From Artemia franciscana (lineage: Eukaryota; Arthropoda; Branchiopoda; Anostraca; Artemiidae), in NCBI RefSeq assembly GCF_032884065.1, contig NC_088863.1:43630310-43694309 (forward strand): DNA of 64,000 bases, given 5' to 3'. Of the stretch, positions 33,650 to 43,899 are shown piece by piece. Numbering within the stretch: the first letter of the stretch is position 1; the number at the start of each line of letters is the position of its first letter. The translations under genes and the position numbers were made by a program. Below the pieces are notes generated by a model, which made no database searches, was not told where the DNA came from, and saw only the letters and a list, made by a program, of their open reading frames with translations.

Positions 33650-34130
33650 CCGAGGTTAATTTTTATCTTTCTTTCAAGTCTAATTTTATTCAAATGCTAA
33701 TGCATGCTAAAAAAATACCTACGAACGCGAAGGGTCTGTACACGCTTCTGCTAAAATCTAATTACCACTTTTCCATTTTAGATTTTGTTTTGAGTCTCAT
33801 ATTATCTTTTTTTGAAGTCCAATTTTTATTTAATACTAAGGAAAGCAATTCAAGACAACGATGCGTCAAAAATCTGTGTACAATCCAGGTTGCAAAATGG
33901 GTGAAAGATCCCTATTACAATCATATCACTTTTATTTATATATATTTTCTTTTGGGTCTAACTTTATCTTTTTTGGAATAGAATTTTCCTTTTAATGCTA
34001 ATGAAAGGGAATCCTAGCAACAAGTGCAAGAGGACTGCACACATCCCTGCTACAATCTAATTACTTCTTTTTTATTTCACATTTTTTTTTGTTCGATGCT
34101 AATTTTGTCCTTCACTACTAAGATTTGATT
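33650..34130 (+). repeat. Diverged tandem repeats, ~140-160-bp period
   Basis: Blocks with AATGCTAATG-like, TACAATCTAATTAC-like and TTTTATTTCA-like motifs recur near 33685, 33822 and 33980. Identity is low. They adjoin the better-preserved array that follows. Confidence 0.45.
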
Positions 34131-34329
34131 TTTTGGACATTTGATATCTTTTGACTATTCAAAAAAATTTATGATAAATTGTCCCAGATACTGAGCTAAG
34201 CTTAAAAATTGCACTTTTTAGCCAGAAACTACTTATATTTCAATGTCCAATGATATTTCAAGACCGCATCATCAAAACCATTCCTCAGCAACACCCTTTT
34301 TTTTCTCTCAATCTTGTCCTACCTCAATC

Positions 34330-35600
34330 TTGTCTTTGTCCTAATATTAACCTCGACTCAATTTTTCAGTTTTGTTAGTAATTTCCTCTTGTTTTTGAAT
34401 TTTGATAGTGAAAACTCGTTTCATGTCAAGAATTTCAGCTTTCTTAAGAGTTTCAGGTTCTAAAAATTACATTGCTTCAAGCAAAACCTTTCTTGTTTAT
34501 CAGAATTGTTCGTTTTATTTTACAAGTTTCACTCTTTTTAAATTTTGATAGTGAAACTCTTGTCGTGTCAGGAGTTCCTGTTTAGTTCCAGTCAAATTCA
34601 CATTTCTCCAATTACAGCCTTTCTAGTTCATTATTTTTTTGTTTTTTAAGACATTGTACTTCTTTAGCAAAACACTTTTTTATGTTGGGAATTCCAGTTT
34701 TCTTAAAAATTGGGATCTAAATGTCAAATGTCTTCAATTAAATTCTTTCTACTTCTCCAAACTTTTTCAATTTCTTAAGAGTTTGCCCATCTTTTTCGGA
34801 TTTTGGAAGCAAAATCCTTTTTTATGTCAAGGATTCCAGTTTTTCTTAAAAATATCAAGATTTCAATACCACATTTTTCCAATTAAGGCCTTTCTACCTC
34901 ATCAAAATTTTAATTTTTAAGAACTTACATTCCTTTTTTTTAATTTTAATGGCAAACGCACTTTCATGTCAAGAATTCCACTTTCTTTTTTTAATTTTAA
35001 GATTTCAATGTGTCATTTCTCAAATCAAGGCCTTTCTATCTCATCAAATTTTTCATTTTCTAAACAATTTTCACTTCTATTTTATAGATAGGAAAAAAAC
35101 ACGTTCTATGGTAGGAATTCTACTTTTCATACCACTATACGATTTAATTGTTACATTTCTTCGTGAAAAGAATTTCATCTAATCATATTTTTCATTTTTT
35201 AGTCAATTTTCACTTCTTTTTATGAATTTCAAAAGAAAAAACTTGTTTCATGCTAAAAAATTCCCCCTTTCATAAAAGTTTAAGAATTGACATATCAAAT
35301 TTCTTCAAGCAAAGGCTTTCTACCCCATCACATGTTTCACTTCTTAGAAATTTAAAATTCCTTTTTTGAAAGCAAAAACCTTTTCACTGGTCATGAATTC
35401 CACTTTCTTAAAATATTTTGGAATTCAAATATCATATTTCTATAAGTAAAGACTTTTTATTTCAAACAAATTTACATTATTTAACATTTTGCACTCTTTT
35501 TTCCAAATTTTGATAGAAAAACCCTGCCCATGTCAAGGATTCCACTTTTTTTTATTTTAGGATTTAAATTTGTCCCTTTTTTATTACGGGATTCCCGGAT
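34330..35600 (+). repeat. ~141-bp tandem array, about nine units
   Basis: A GTCAAGAATTCCACTTTCTT motif recurs near 34424, 34568, 34684, 34826, 34968, 35108, 35251, 35389 and 35533, with spacings mostly 138-144 bp (one 116). Each unit also holds AATTAAGGCCTTTCTA, CTCATCAAATTTTTCA and TTTTGATAGxAAAA motifs. It is AT-rich and T-biased. Open frames rich in F, L and S are repeat by-products. Confidence 0.85.
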
Positions 35601-35639
35601 CCATAACATGTGGTGATGTGTCGCTAGTCCTGGTAATTA

Positions 35640-36060
35640 CTTTACTTTTTACTTTAATTACCTCACTTGTATTCAGTATACCTTCTCTCGAACACCTCAT
35701 TAGAGCAATTTCAGAGGATTGTCTCAGCTGGGAGGCGACTCCACGAGGCAACGGATCGTCAGGTGAAACTCATCTTTAAGTATTGCTGGCGGGGTCTACG
35801 CTGCACAAGGGTTTCCAACCAAGCTGTACTTTGGCGAGTTTATAGCAAAGGCTTTATTCTGTCTGTAACGAATTTCAACCCCTCTCAGATGTGGGGCAAT
35901 GTATATATTTTTAGAACTCTGACATTAACGCCACGTCGAAACGATCCTGGATTGACTGCATGGGTTTGACATTAGAGTTGCTAGAAAATGCTGAGTCAAC
36001 TGCGAACTGCTTTGGACACGTTGAAGAGGAGCGATGTGGCTAATTGGAGAACCAGCAAAG
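35640..36060 (+). other. Possible remnant of a Tc1/mariner-like transposase N-terminus
   Basis: A plus-strand frame (35667-35969) contains GRRLHEATDRQVKLIFKYC, loosely like the linker and second helix-turn-helix of Tc1-like transposases (GRPR-x-(T/S)-x-R-x-DRxI). GC content is higher than neighbours. No DDE motif is visible and the similarity is weak, so the call is tentative. Confidence 0.2.
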
Positions 36061-36114
36061 AAAGGACATACACACTTCATGACTGGTCTGATTCATGGCA
36101 TTAATAGCTTAAAA

Positions 36115-36320
36115 ATGAACTCACCGGTTTCCTCCCTGGTTAGTGCTTCTGCATCTTAGGGTAACTCCTATCTTCCGTGAGCAGGAGGATCTTATTTTGC
36201 AGAATTGTTCTTCAAAATGGACTCACCAGGTTCCTCCCTGGTTAGTTCTTCTGCATCTTAGGGTAACTCCTAGCTTCCGTGACCAGGAGGATCTTATTTT
36301 TAATGAAGTGTTCATACTGC
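36115..36320 (+). repeat. 102-bp tandem duplication
   Basis: Two copies start AATGxACTCACC (36115 and 36217) and share TTCTGCATCTTAGGGTAACT and AGGAGGATCTTATTTT. A few substitutions separate them. Confidence 0.85.
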
Positions 36321-37112
36321 GTGAGATCCGTTTAGAAATGAACTCCGTGAGGCTTTAGTGTGTCTACTCTTGTTATTGTCTCTCCTTCTAAAAAGAAAAC
36401 AGGATAACTCTTCATATTAACATCTATTTTGCTTTTGATATATTGAAACTGAAAATTCAGTCATCTGCCCACACCTCCATTTTTTTCAAATGAGCCTGAA
36501 AGTCCTTATGGGAAATGCTTGGATCTTAGTCTTTCACATTGAAGATCTTTGACGTCGGTTCTCAGCGAAGTGGTGAGGTTTTTCACAAGACTATCCCCTA
36601 GATTATTTATGAACACTAGAAAAAGAATCGGTTCTTATGCTGATTTACTGATCGTTTCTTATCTAATTCTTATGCTGATTTACTCTTAAGTTTAAGTGCT
36701 CTGGGCTTTCGACAAGGTAAATTTCAAAAGTTAATTTGCACATGAAATTTGTTTCTTTTTCATTTTAGATTTCAAGTATTTCTATTTTTTCGGGAGGGGC
36801 TGCTGGCTGAAAATTGAAGTGGCACGGCTGCGTCCCTCCGCCACTTTCTCCTCTTTGAAAGAATGTCTACCCTCCAAAAGTTATTTAGCATTCTTAAACC
36901 AGTCAAAAATTTTCAAAACAATTTCAATTTATTGGGTATTTTCAAAGATATTAAGTTGTTAATCTACTATGTAAATACAAGTGATTAAATGCAGAAGGAT
37001 AGGAAAAACATAGCATAAAACTTTTTATGCATAGTTTTTTTTACGTCTTCCCTTTATTTGTTTAAGACTTTTTTGTTTTAAGAAATTGTATCAACGTTTT
37101 TGTTTTTTTTAG

Positions 37113-37804
37113 GACCATGTCCCAAGATGAATGGTATATTTTCTAGGAGTTCCAGCTGCGAAACATTCTTACTCTGTCAGTCAGGAGAGCCATCTATAGT
37201 TATTTGCCCTCCGTTTCTCCTACTTAACAAGCGTACAGGAAGATGCCGCTCTCCAAGATTAGCACCATTAAACCCTAGCTGTTTCATGGAACCATTTTTT
37301 CCAAGAACAATAGGAATATCTGATATTATGAGTGGAAGAAGTGAATGGACCATGAACAACCACGAAAGATCAGAATTAATATTTTCATCTGAGGACATCC
37401 GCAACAACAACAGAAAAAATCCCACTCTTGACTCAGCTCAACGCACAATGTCAGCTGAAGAAACAACAGTTTCAACTAACCCGAAAGTAATAAGTGAAAA
37501 AAAGAATCCATTTCAACCGTCGCTAACCCCAATGGGACTTGAATCAGTACATGACCATGATGAATTTGATGAAAGCAATTTTGTGGAACTGGTGGACCCT
37601 CATAAGCATATTTTCAAACGCAGCATTGGTCGACAAGAAAGTACAAATGAGAAGAAAACTTTCAACGCAGAAGAGATGAATCAGACTCCTAGAGATACCA
37701 GAGATAGTGAAATATCTGATTCTTCCGTATCATTTTTCCTTGAACTAATTAATTGGATATTGTCATCATTGAATAATGTGTCCGGTGATGATGAATCTAC
37801 ATGA
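37113..37804 (+). CDS. CBM14 secreted protein, exon 3: second chitin-binding domain and C-terminal tail
   Basis: The acceptor is a long T-run ending AG at 37112. The first two bases complete Gly97, so the exon is in phase with exon 2. Cysteines at residues 99, 112, 118, 128, 141 and 153 give C-12-C-5-C-9-C-12-C-11-C, a second CBM14 domain. Residues 154-326 form a tail rich in S, N, E, D and T, mostly disordered in appearance. It carries a basic KRSIGR site near residue 265 that could be a processing site, and a short amphipathic stretch VSFFLELINWILSSL at about 302-316. TGA is at 37802-37804. The 230-codon uninterrupted exon amid decayed repeats is strong evidence of a functional gene. Two-domain proteins of this kind include cuticular and peritrophic proteins; the long acidic tail is not typical of the best-known groups (inference). 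No AATAAA lies within 350 bp of the stop. Confidence 0.9.
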
Positions 37805-38130
37805 TTTTGATCTTTTTTCAAGCATCTGGCGTTACAACTTATCTATTTGTACTTGATTTTTAGAAAAAATATATACATTATCATTTATTATGGGCTGAGC
37901 TGACTTCAGCAATCATGGTAAAAATACGAGCAGGAGGGTTGAACTAAAAATGGGATGAAAAAAAAAAAATCATACATAGCTGTGTACACCTCAGGCAGGA
38001 TGGTGGTGGAACAAGTCGGTAATTGCAGTGGTACATGCTTTTCCGCTTTGGCCACTCGAAATAAGTCTCAAAATTTATTCTGAAAATACGTCACTAGGGA
38101 GGCATTTTCTTATGTTGATAACAGATTCAA
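37805..38130. other. Presumed 3' UTR of gene 2
   Basis: AT-rich sequence with no clear polyadenylation signal; AATAAA first occurs near 38188, inside element D copy 2. Nothing else is recognised. Confidence 0.35.
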
Positions 38131-38770
38131 ATGTTGAACATATTACTTTATTGGAACTGCCAAAACAAAACCGAACAGAAATAACAATAAATAACCCAGT
38201 CAATTTCTAAGCGAGCAGAAACTAAGATTTTTAGAAGGTATTTTAGGTTTTTTTAAGAAGGCCAGAACATAATTTGTACTTTACTGAAAACAATCCTTAT
38301 TTCGAGTTAAAAGTTTCTAATTCTCATAATATAAAACAAACACTCTCATCACCAAGATTACTAAAAAAAACAATAAATGAATTCGGATTGACAGTTTAAC
38401 ATACTTATACAAATATTTATTCCATAAAGTCTTAATAATTTTGGATTTATTATAGTTAAAAAAGAGAAAACATTTAAAGTGTATTTTGTTTTCAGTAAAA
38501 TGCAAACTATGTTCTTTCTTCAGAAAGCATGGGAGTCATCTTAGTTTCTGCTGGTTTTGAGTTTATCTCTGTTATTTATTGTAGTTTCGGTTTAGTGTTT
38601 CATGTATTTGTTGATGATGATTTGTGATAGTTTTACGCTTAGAAAATTATTTGACTTTATTTCTGCTCACTTTGGTTTATTGTAGTAATTACTTTTCTTT
38701 GTAAACTTATTATGTATAAGAATTTATTTAAATTAGTTTCTGTTCCTTTTTTATTAACATAGTCTATTTC
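38130..38770. repeat. Element D, foldback element copy 2
   Basis: The left arm (about 38150-38290) carries AACCGAACAGAAATAAC and GCCAGAACATAATTTGTACT then TTACTGAAAACAATCC. The right arm (about 38490-38770) carries the inverse TTTTCAGTAAAATGCAAAC and TTTGACTTTATTTCTGCTCA. It is collinear with copy 1 at 7690-8240. Confidence 0.7.
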
Positions 38771-38849
38771 ATTGAAAAAGAAAGGTATATTTTAAATCTT
38801 CTCGTTTTTTCTATATATATATATTCTAAATGAAACTTAAAACCTTTCC

Positions 38850-40330
38850 CAAAACATTTTATTTATTCTCTTTCGACAACCTGGATGCACTTACACTTTT
38901 TTGTTTAGTTCAATAGAGTAGAAGTAGTAATACCAGTAGCCATGAAAGTTTTGACTTAATACCCTCGGTCGTTCTTGAGACAATGCTCTGACATCTTATT
39001 GGAGCCAGTATATACATAGCACCTTTTGGTTTAGTTTTAAAGTGACATCAAATCTCCTTGAAAATTTATGCTTTATACCCTATCGCAGAAGTAACAGTAG
39101 GAGCAGTGCTAGTTATATCAGTTGTAGCATTAGTAGTTAACGGTATTCAGTAATGATATTCACATTGTATTTTAGGTGTCTTTTAGGTGTAGTACAACAT
39201 CCTCTCCTCATGTCCGGATAATTTAATATAATACTTTAAGCAGTTCCTGAGATACTTCTGATACTTCCTGTTGATAAATATACCAAATAATGATGAAGCT
39301 ACTTTAACAAATAATGAACTTAGCTTCTTCATAAATGCTTAATATATTATCGATGGAAAATGTATTGAAAGTATTGATTATGTAGATAAAACGACGACTA
39401 CTGTTAAAAATTTATCAGACTTGCATACACATTGTGTTATGATTTAGCCCAACAACCCTCTCAGCTGTCCCTGAGAGTTTCACATTGATACCATCAGCCT
39501 TAGCCATATTAGTATTAACAGCAGTATTATTACCACTATCCTACAATTAGTATTAGTATACATATAATGAATTTTAATGAGCTCAGCATACCCTTCAGCT
39601 TGTTCTGAAAGTTCCAACTTAACACTCGATTCATAAAAATTCCCTCAGTCGTTCTTGAGATACTGTCTTATTGGAACCAGCATATACATAGCACTTTAAA
39701 GCAGTTTACGGCAGTTATAGCAGCTTTTAGCTGTTATGGTAGTATTAGCATGAACAGTAGAAGTAGCAGGGGTAGTATACATATAGTTATTCTTTGATGG
39801 CTCAATATCCTTCTTAATAGCTGTTATGACATTTAATGACCGGTATCCACATAGAGTTTTACAATTTAGTTCACTATCATCTTCAACATTCCCTGAAGTT
39901 TCACTGTATTACCTTTACCTTCAATAGTACTAGTTTTAGTCGTCTTTATAGCAATAGCATTCGTAGTAGTAGTAGTGGCAGTCGTTCGTGATATACTGCT
40001 GAAAATACCATTTGACACCTTCATACATACAGCGTGTTTTAATTTAATTTAACGTAGCACCCGACATTTTCTGAAACTGTGTCCGTAATACCTTTAGCCT
40101 TAATGGTAGTATTTGCATTAACAGTAGAAGTAGGAGTCGTAGCATACATATAGTACTTTTTTGATGGCTCAATATCCTTCTTAACATGCACTCAAAGTTA
40201 CAAGTTAATGCTCTAAGCTGTTTCTGATATATAACTGCTACGGCCTTTTAATGACCGGTATCCTCATAGCATTTTACAATTTTGTTCACTATCATCTTCA
40301 ACATTCCCTGAAGTTTAGAAACTATGATAG
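38850..40330 (+). repeat. Element C, GTA-rich tandem element copy 2
   Basis: Same organisation as 8440-9720: AACCTGGATGCACTTACAC at the start, ~250-bp diverged units with GTAGTAGTAGTGGCAGT-type cores (for example near 39970), CTTTTGGTTTAGTTTTAAA and TTTCTGAAACTGT motifs. A capsid-like fragment (39279-39420) is inserted within it. Confidence 0.7.
39279..39420 (+). pseudogene. Short second fragment of the capsid-like gene
   Basis: About 140 bp matching the N-terminal part of the broken capsid-like gene at 56962-57092. Shared motifs are AATAATGATGAAGxTACT, ACAAATAATxxA, AATATATTATC and ATTGATTATGTAG. One in-frame TAA is present near 39340. Nothing else of the gene is found around it. Confidence 0.6.
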
Positions 40331-40339
40331 AAACTCGCA

Positions 40340-41780
40340 AAATGTTTATAAAACCTTTTTCTTGATAAAACATTCAGACAATTGCACAATGTCTGTTGTT
40401 TCCACCATATTTTGAGTCTTCAAAACGCAAGTATTTCGGTCCCAAAGAGGATGTCGATGTAAAACTTGAGGTATTTACAGTAAACTGATTTTAGTTTAAG
40501 TATATGCGTCTTTCGGTTCAGGCTATACTTTGGGGACACAACCCTGCTGTAACTTAATCGAATGCTCTTGGTAACTTTCTCAATTACTAGTAAACAGGAA
40601 CTTCTAATACTTTGCCTGTACGTTATTCATAGATATTTCATAGACTTTCCCAGTAAAATTTTTGTTCGCTCAACCGTCACCCAAGTATTTTCACTGTTGC
40701 AGGTTCTCGGTCTTTTTCGGGTTAACTTGCAAAACAGTATTTTAGTTTCCAGTTATCAATCAGTCAACATTCTCTTGTAGAGATTGGGTCGGAGCTTAGC
40801 GTTAGCAAATCATCTGCAATCGAAAGAAGACTAAGGTCAAAAGGTCAAAATTAAGGTCACAACTAAATCCTCCCATTATATTTTTTGTTATTCTAGAAGA
40901 AAGGGTGTTAAAAAGGATATGACTTAAAACAGATCCTTGTCGGAGACCTCAAACGAGCTTAATTGAGTTACTCATTTGACTTGCTTTCTGGAGTACCTAA
41001 CTTTCACAAAACTAGCTGAGCACCAGTAAAACGGAGGTACAACTGTAAGTGCACTAGCTCCACATTCAAGTAAATTCAGGAAAACCTGCGACTGCACCAC
41101 TTAGTCAAATGATACTTTTATATCCCAATGTATTTGCTCTTTCAATATTTTTTTTTCAAAGGAATCTGTGCACAAACGCGACTGAGGTTTCGGCTGAATT
41201 CGAACTACCAGTGATCCAGTTTATATCTACTGGATATTTCTGGGAGCAGAAGAACCAAACCGCAATCGACACACATCTGGAAAAAAAAGGGTGAGCCGGA
41301 CAAATTGCATCAAGATCTGGCGACTTGCAACGTTTTAGCTTACGGTCTATTTTATACACTACCTAGGTATTTCTCGCTTTCAAGAGGGTTTCTAGTTTCT
41401 GTTCTAAACTTTTGTCACAATCTTTCTCTAATCTTGGATCCTTCGAACCAAATACTGTGGAGTAGTGTTTTACCCACTCCTCTTCCGGGATATCAGAGTC
41501 TGTTAGTCACCACATGGATCTATGTTACTTGTAGAACCACTGTTATGTATGTTTGTGAAAATCTGATCTTTCTGACAAGCAGATAATCCGTCAGGTAGAG
41601 ATACAATAAGAATGTCTTTTAGTTTACCGTGTTGCAAGGGATTGCACTGGAAGTCTCCACAGATTAGGGATCTCCGGCTTCCCATTTGACAACGCAAGAG
41701 ATATAAGAGACAAGGAGTCTGCCCATACAACGGCATGCTTCCACATAGTGTTTCTCAAAAAGAACGTTTTCTAAGCTAGT
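40340..41780 (-). pseudogene. CR1/jockey-like non-LTR retrotransposon remnant (endonuclease + RT)
   Basis: Reading the minus strand from 41780 downwards gives, in order: an endonuclease piece with CGDFQCNPL (the GDFN motif) and FTNIHNSGSTSNIDP (the S-x-S-x-IDH region, about 41500-41736); a finger-region piece KLKRCKSPDLDAICPAHPF (about 41290-41350); then a QGSVLSP-like block with YADD remains near 40820-40950. Order and spacing fit a degraded single element. Many stops and frameshifts exclude function. Confidence 0.6.
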
Positions 41781-41809
41781 TCAAAGGTACATGTGTATAA
41801 GGAAAAAAA

Positions 41810-42300
41810 TCAAATGACAATACCAGCGTTAGTAGTAGTAGTAGTAGCAATATGCACTGAGTATCTTTTGGTTGGATGAACGTCCATTTTAACACACCCT
41901 GAAAGTTTCACCCTAATATTCTAATCTATTCCTTTTGGCAACTTGAAGGCACAAAGTGTTCTTTTATTTACTTTAACACTCCCCCCTCCATCAATGTTCC
42001 CTGAAAGTCCCGCCTTAATATACTTAACGTCAGTAAAAGTAGAATTCGTACCAGTCATAATAGTCGTAATTTGAATATACTGTCTTTTGGTTAGTTCAAC
42101 ACCACCTCAACATACCCTTGGTTAATTGATCATCCCTCTTATCATTACTTTAAAGTTGCAACTTAATATCCAAAGTAATTCCCGAGTTTCCCCCTTTTGA
42201 TAACCAGCATGTAAATAACATGTTTTGATTTAGTTCAGCACTCCCCTCAATATTCTCTGAAAGCTTCTCTTGAATTTACTTCAGCTTTTTAAGCACCTAA
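41810..42300 (+). repeat. Element C, partial copy
   Basis: GTAGTAGTAGTAGTAG core near 41831, then TATCTTTTGGTTGGATGAAC and later CTGTCTTTTGGTTAGTTCAAC, with CCCTGAAAGTTTCACC blocks. It leads directly into a satellite-S-like piece (about 42340-42450, TTGCTCTGAGGGCCGGAGGG). Confidence 0.65.
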
Positions 42301-42339
42301 CGTTAATCATGCCCTCTTTCCCAATAGCAAATACTATAA

Positions 42340-42450
42340 AAACATCGGGCCCATTGCATAACTTAGAGCATTGCTCTGAGGGCCGGAGGGGGTTCATGTC
42401 CCGAACTTCTTCAGCGAAAAAGTTACTGGTCTTTCAACCAGGGCAAGAAA
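42340..42450 (+). repeat. Satellite S fragment
   Basis: Part of one S-like unit: CCCATTGCATAACTTAGAGC, CTCTGAGGGCCGGAGGGGGT, then a TCCCGAAC and TTxTTxxACTGGxCTTTCAAC block. Truncated by the hAT remnant. Confidence 0.5.
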
Positions 42451-42479
42451 AAGCGCGATTCTAACGATTGGGCCCCCAC

Positions 42480-42742
42480 ATTTGAAAGGGGCCCGCACTG
42501 CCATCAAAGTAAACAATTTTTTTCGAAATTGGGAAATATTCTTAATCATTCCAGCAAGCGTTGCTTCTGGAGAGACATCCTTTTCCAAACTAAAACCAAT
42601 AACAAACTATCTGATATCTACAATGAATCAGGATACATCAATTAATTTGGCAATTATGTCGATTGAAAGTGAAGACCCAATGAAATGAGATTTTCACTCA
42701 GTTTTAGAAGAATTTACAGAACAAAAGGTTAGAAATATGTAA
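42480..42742 (+). pseudogene. hAT transposase C-terminal dimerisation domain remnant
   Basis: The plus-strand frame encodes PASVASGETSFSKLKPI, YLISTMNQD and LAIMSIE, the hallmark of the hAT C-terminal dimerisation domain (PVTVASxERSFSKLK...LRSTM...RLxxLxxLSIE) as in ZMYM1/TTF-type proteins. A TGA at 42686-42688 interrupts the frame. It then continues FHSVLEEFTEQKVRN to a natural-looking TAA at 42740. Only the last ~85 codons survive; catalytic residues lie upstream and are absent. Confidence 0.75.
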
Positions 42743-42829
42743 ATTCATGCATTCATACTCGGCGATGTTAACATACAAAGGCATTTTTTGGCAGTTTCGT
42801 AATATCTAGAAGACAAAAAATAATTAGCG

Positions 42830-43515
42830 TAAGCTCAAAATGAGGACAAAAAAGGACAAAAGGACGAAAGAGGACAAAAACATAAGCTCAAAATAAACAA
42901 AGTAAAGCACCAAATGAGACAAGATCAAGAGAACGCCCCAAGAAATGTAAATGTAAGGGTGAAAATAAATAACATAGTCCATCAAAAGTGACATGACCAA
43001 TCCGAGAACCTAAGGCAAAGGGCACTGAAAAAATGTCAGAGGCAATAATAAGCGAAAATAGAGCCAAGAAACAAGTAGTTAGAACATTTGCGAAACCGAA
43101 AACTACAGCGAGTCAAAACAAAATTGAAGAACAAGAAAATATATAGTTAAAAGATAAATGGCAGAGAGAATAACAGCGACTCAAAGACGGAATTGAAGAA
43201 TAAAAAACATATGTGGTAAAAAGACATGCTCCAATGAAAATCAGAACGAATCAAAAATGAAATCAAATAACCAAAAATATGCCTAGAAGATATACGACAG
43301 TGAGGACAAAGAAATATGCAGTTAGAAGATGAGTGGCTTCGGGAATTGCAAGCAACAGTAGGATTCAGGACGTGTTAAAAATGAAAGTAAAGAATAAAGA
43401 TAAGCAAAAGCGAGTATCAAAATGATTCAAAATGACAGTGAAGAACAAAGAATTGTGCTTTTTAAAGACAAGTGACAGTGAGAATCAGAACGAGTGAAAC
43501 CGAAGAAGATTGAAA
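42830..43515 (+). pseudogene. Purine-rich diverged ~70-bp repeats, likely decayed Helitron N-terminal region
   Basis: A-rich, purine-biased sequence in which GAAGAACAAAGAA-like, TTAGAAGACAAGTGGCAG-like and GAATCAGAACGAGTCAAAA-like motifs recur about every 60-110 bp. Decoded in the frame of the following block it gives E/K/R/Q-rich repeats with stops. Some arthropod Helitron proteins carry such charged repeats before the Helitron-like N domain. That assignment rests on position and composition. Confidence 0.4.
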
Positions 43516-43519
43516 TATT

Positions 43520-43837
43520 ATGTTAGAAGAAAAACACCATCGCAATTCGACGCCAACATATTGCGACGCAAAGCGCCACACACACAGCGCAACCTTCAAA
43601 GACATCGTCAACTTCACAAGTGTAAACTACATGTTACTGGGATCCTTCAGCACTGTATGTATCCACTGTGAAGTCCTTCCCTGTCCTGAGGAAAGAGTAG
43701 CTAACAAAGGTGATTTATTTCGAGGTTACTGCCTACTTGGTCGAACTGCATTGCTAACTCCACAATTTCCAAATGAATTGGTTCGGCCTGTTATAGAGAA
43801 TTCCCCACATGTCAAAATCTTCATTGAAATAATCTAG
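43520..43837 (+). pseudogene. Helitron transposase N-terminal domain remnant
   Basis: The 105-codon open frame contains NFTSVNYMLLGS, CIHCEVLPCPEERVANKGD, GYCLLGR, FPNELVRPVIENS and KIFIEI. This fits the Helitron-like N domain: a C-x2-C zinc knuckle, then a (C/Y)C-x2-G motif, PxELxxL, and FxxxIRxYN. The second zinc-knuckle half is imperfect (GYC instead of CC). The domain stops where the IRxYN motif would begin. The Rep HUH nuclease and helicase are absent, so this is a dead fragment. Confidence 0.6.
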
Positions 43838-43899
43838 AGAAAATAACCGGGCACAGAAAATAGGGAATTAGATATGAGAGCAAAATATCTATTATACTA

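Larger units (their letters stand above)
30197..37112 (+). other. Gene 2 intron 2 (6.9 kb)
   Basis: It contains a perfect 37-bp hairpin, a stem-loop cluster with 144-bp duplication, a ~141-bp tandem array and a 102-bp duplication, described separately. The stretches 30200-30840, 31000-31490, 32650-33600 and 36360-37110 show nothing recognisable. Confidence 0.55.

Noticed and set aside
35667-35969. Confident Tc1/mariner transposase
   Set aside because: Only a short helix-turn-helix-like similarity; no DDE/D catalytic motifs or inverted ends were found, so it was kept only as a low-confidence feature.
37177-37425. 82-residue minus-strand open frame
   Set aside because: It is antisense to the CBM14 exon, which has far stronger evidence (six-cysteine domain, splice phase).
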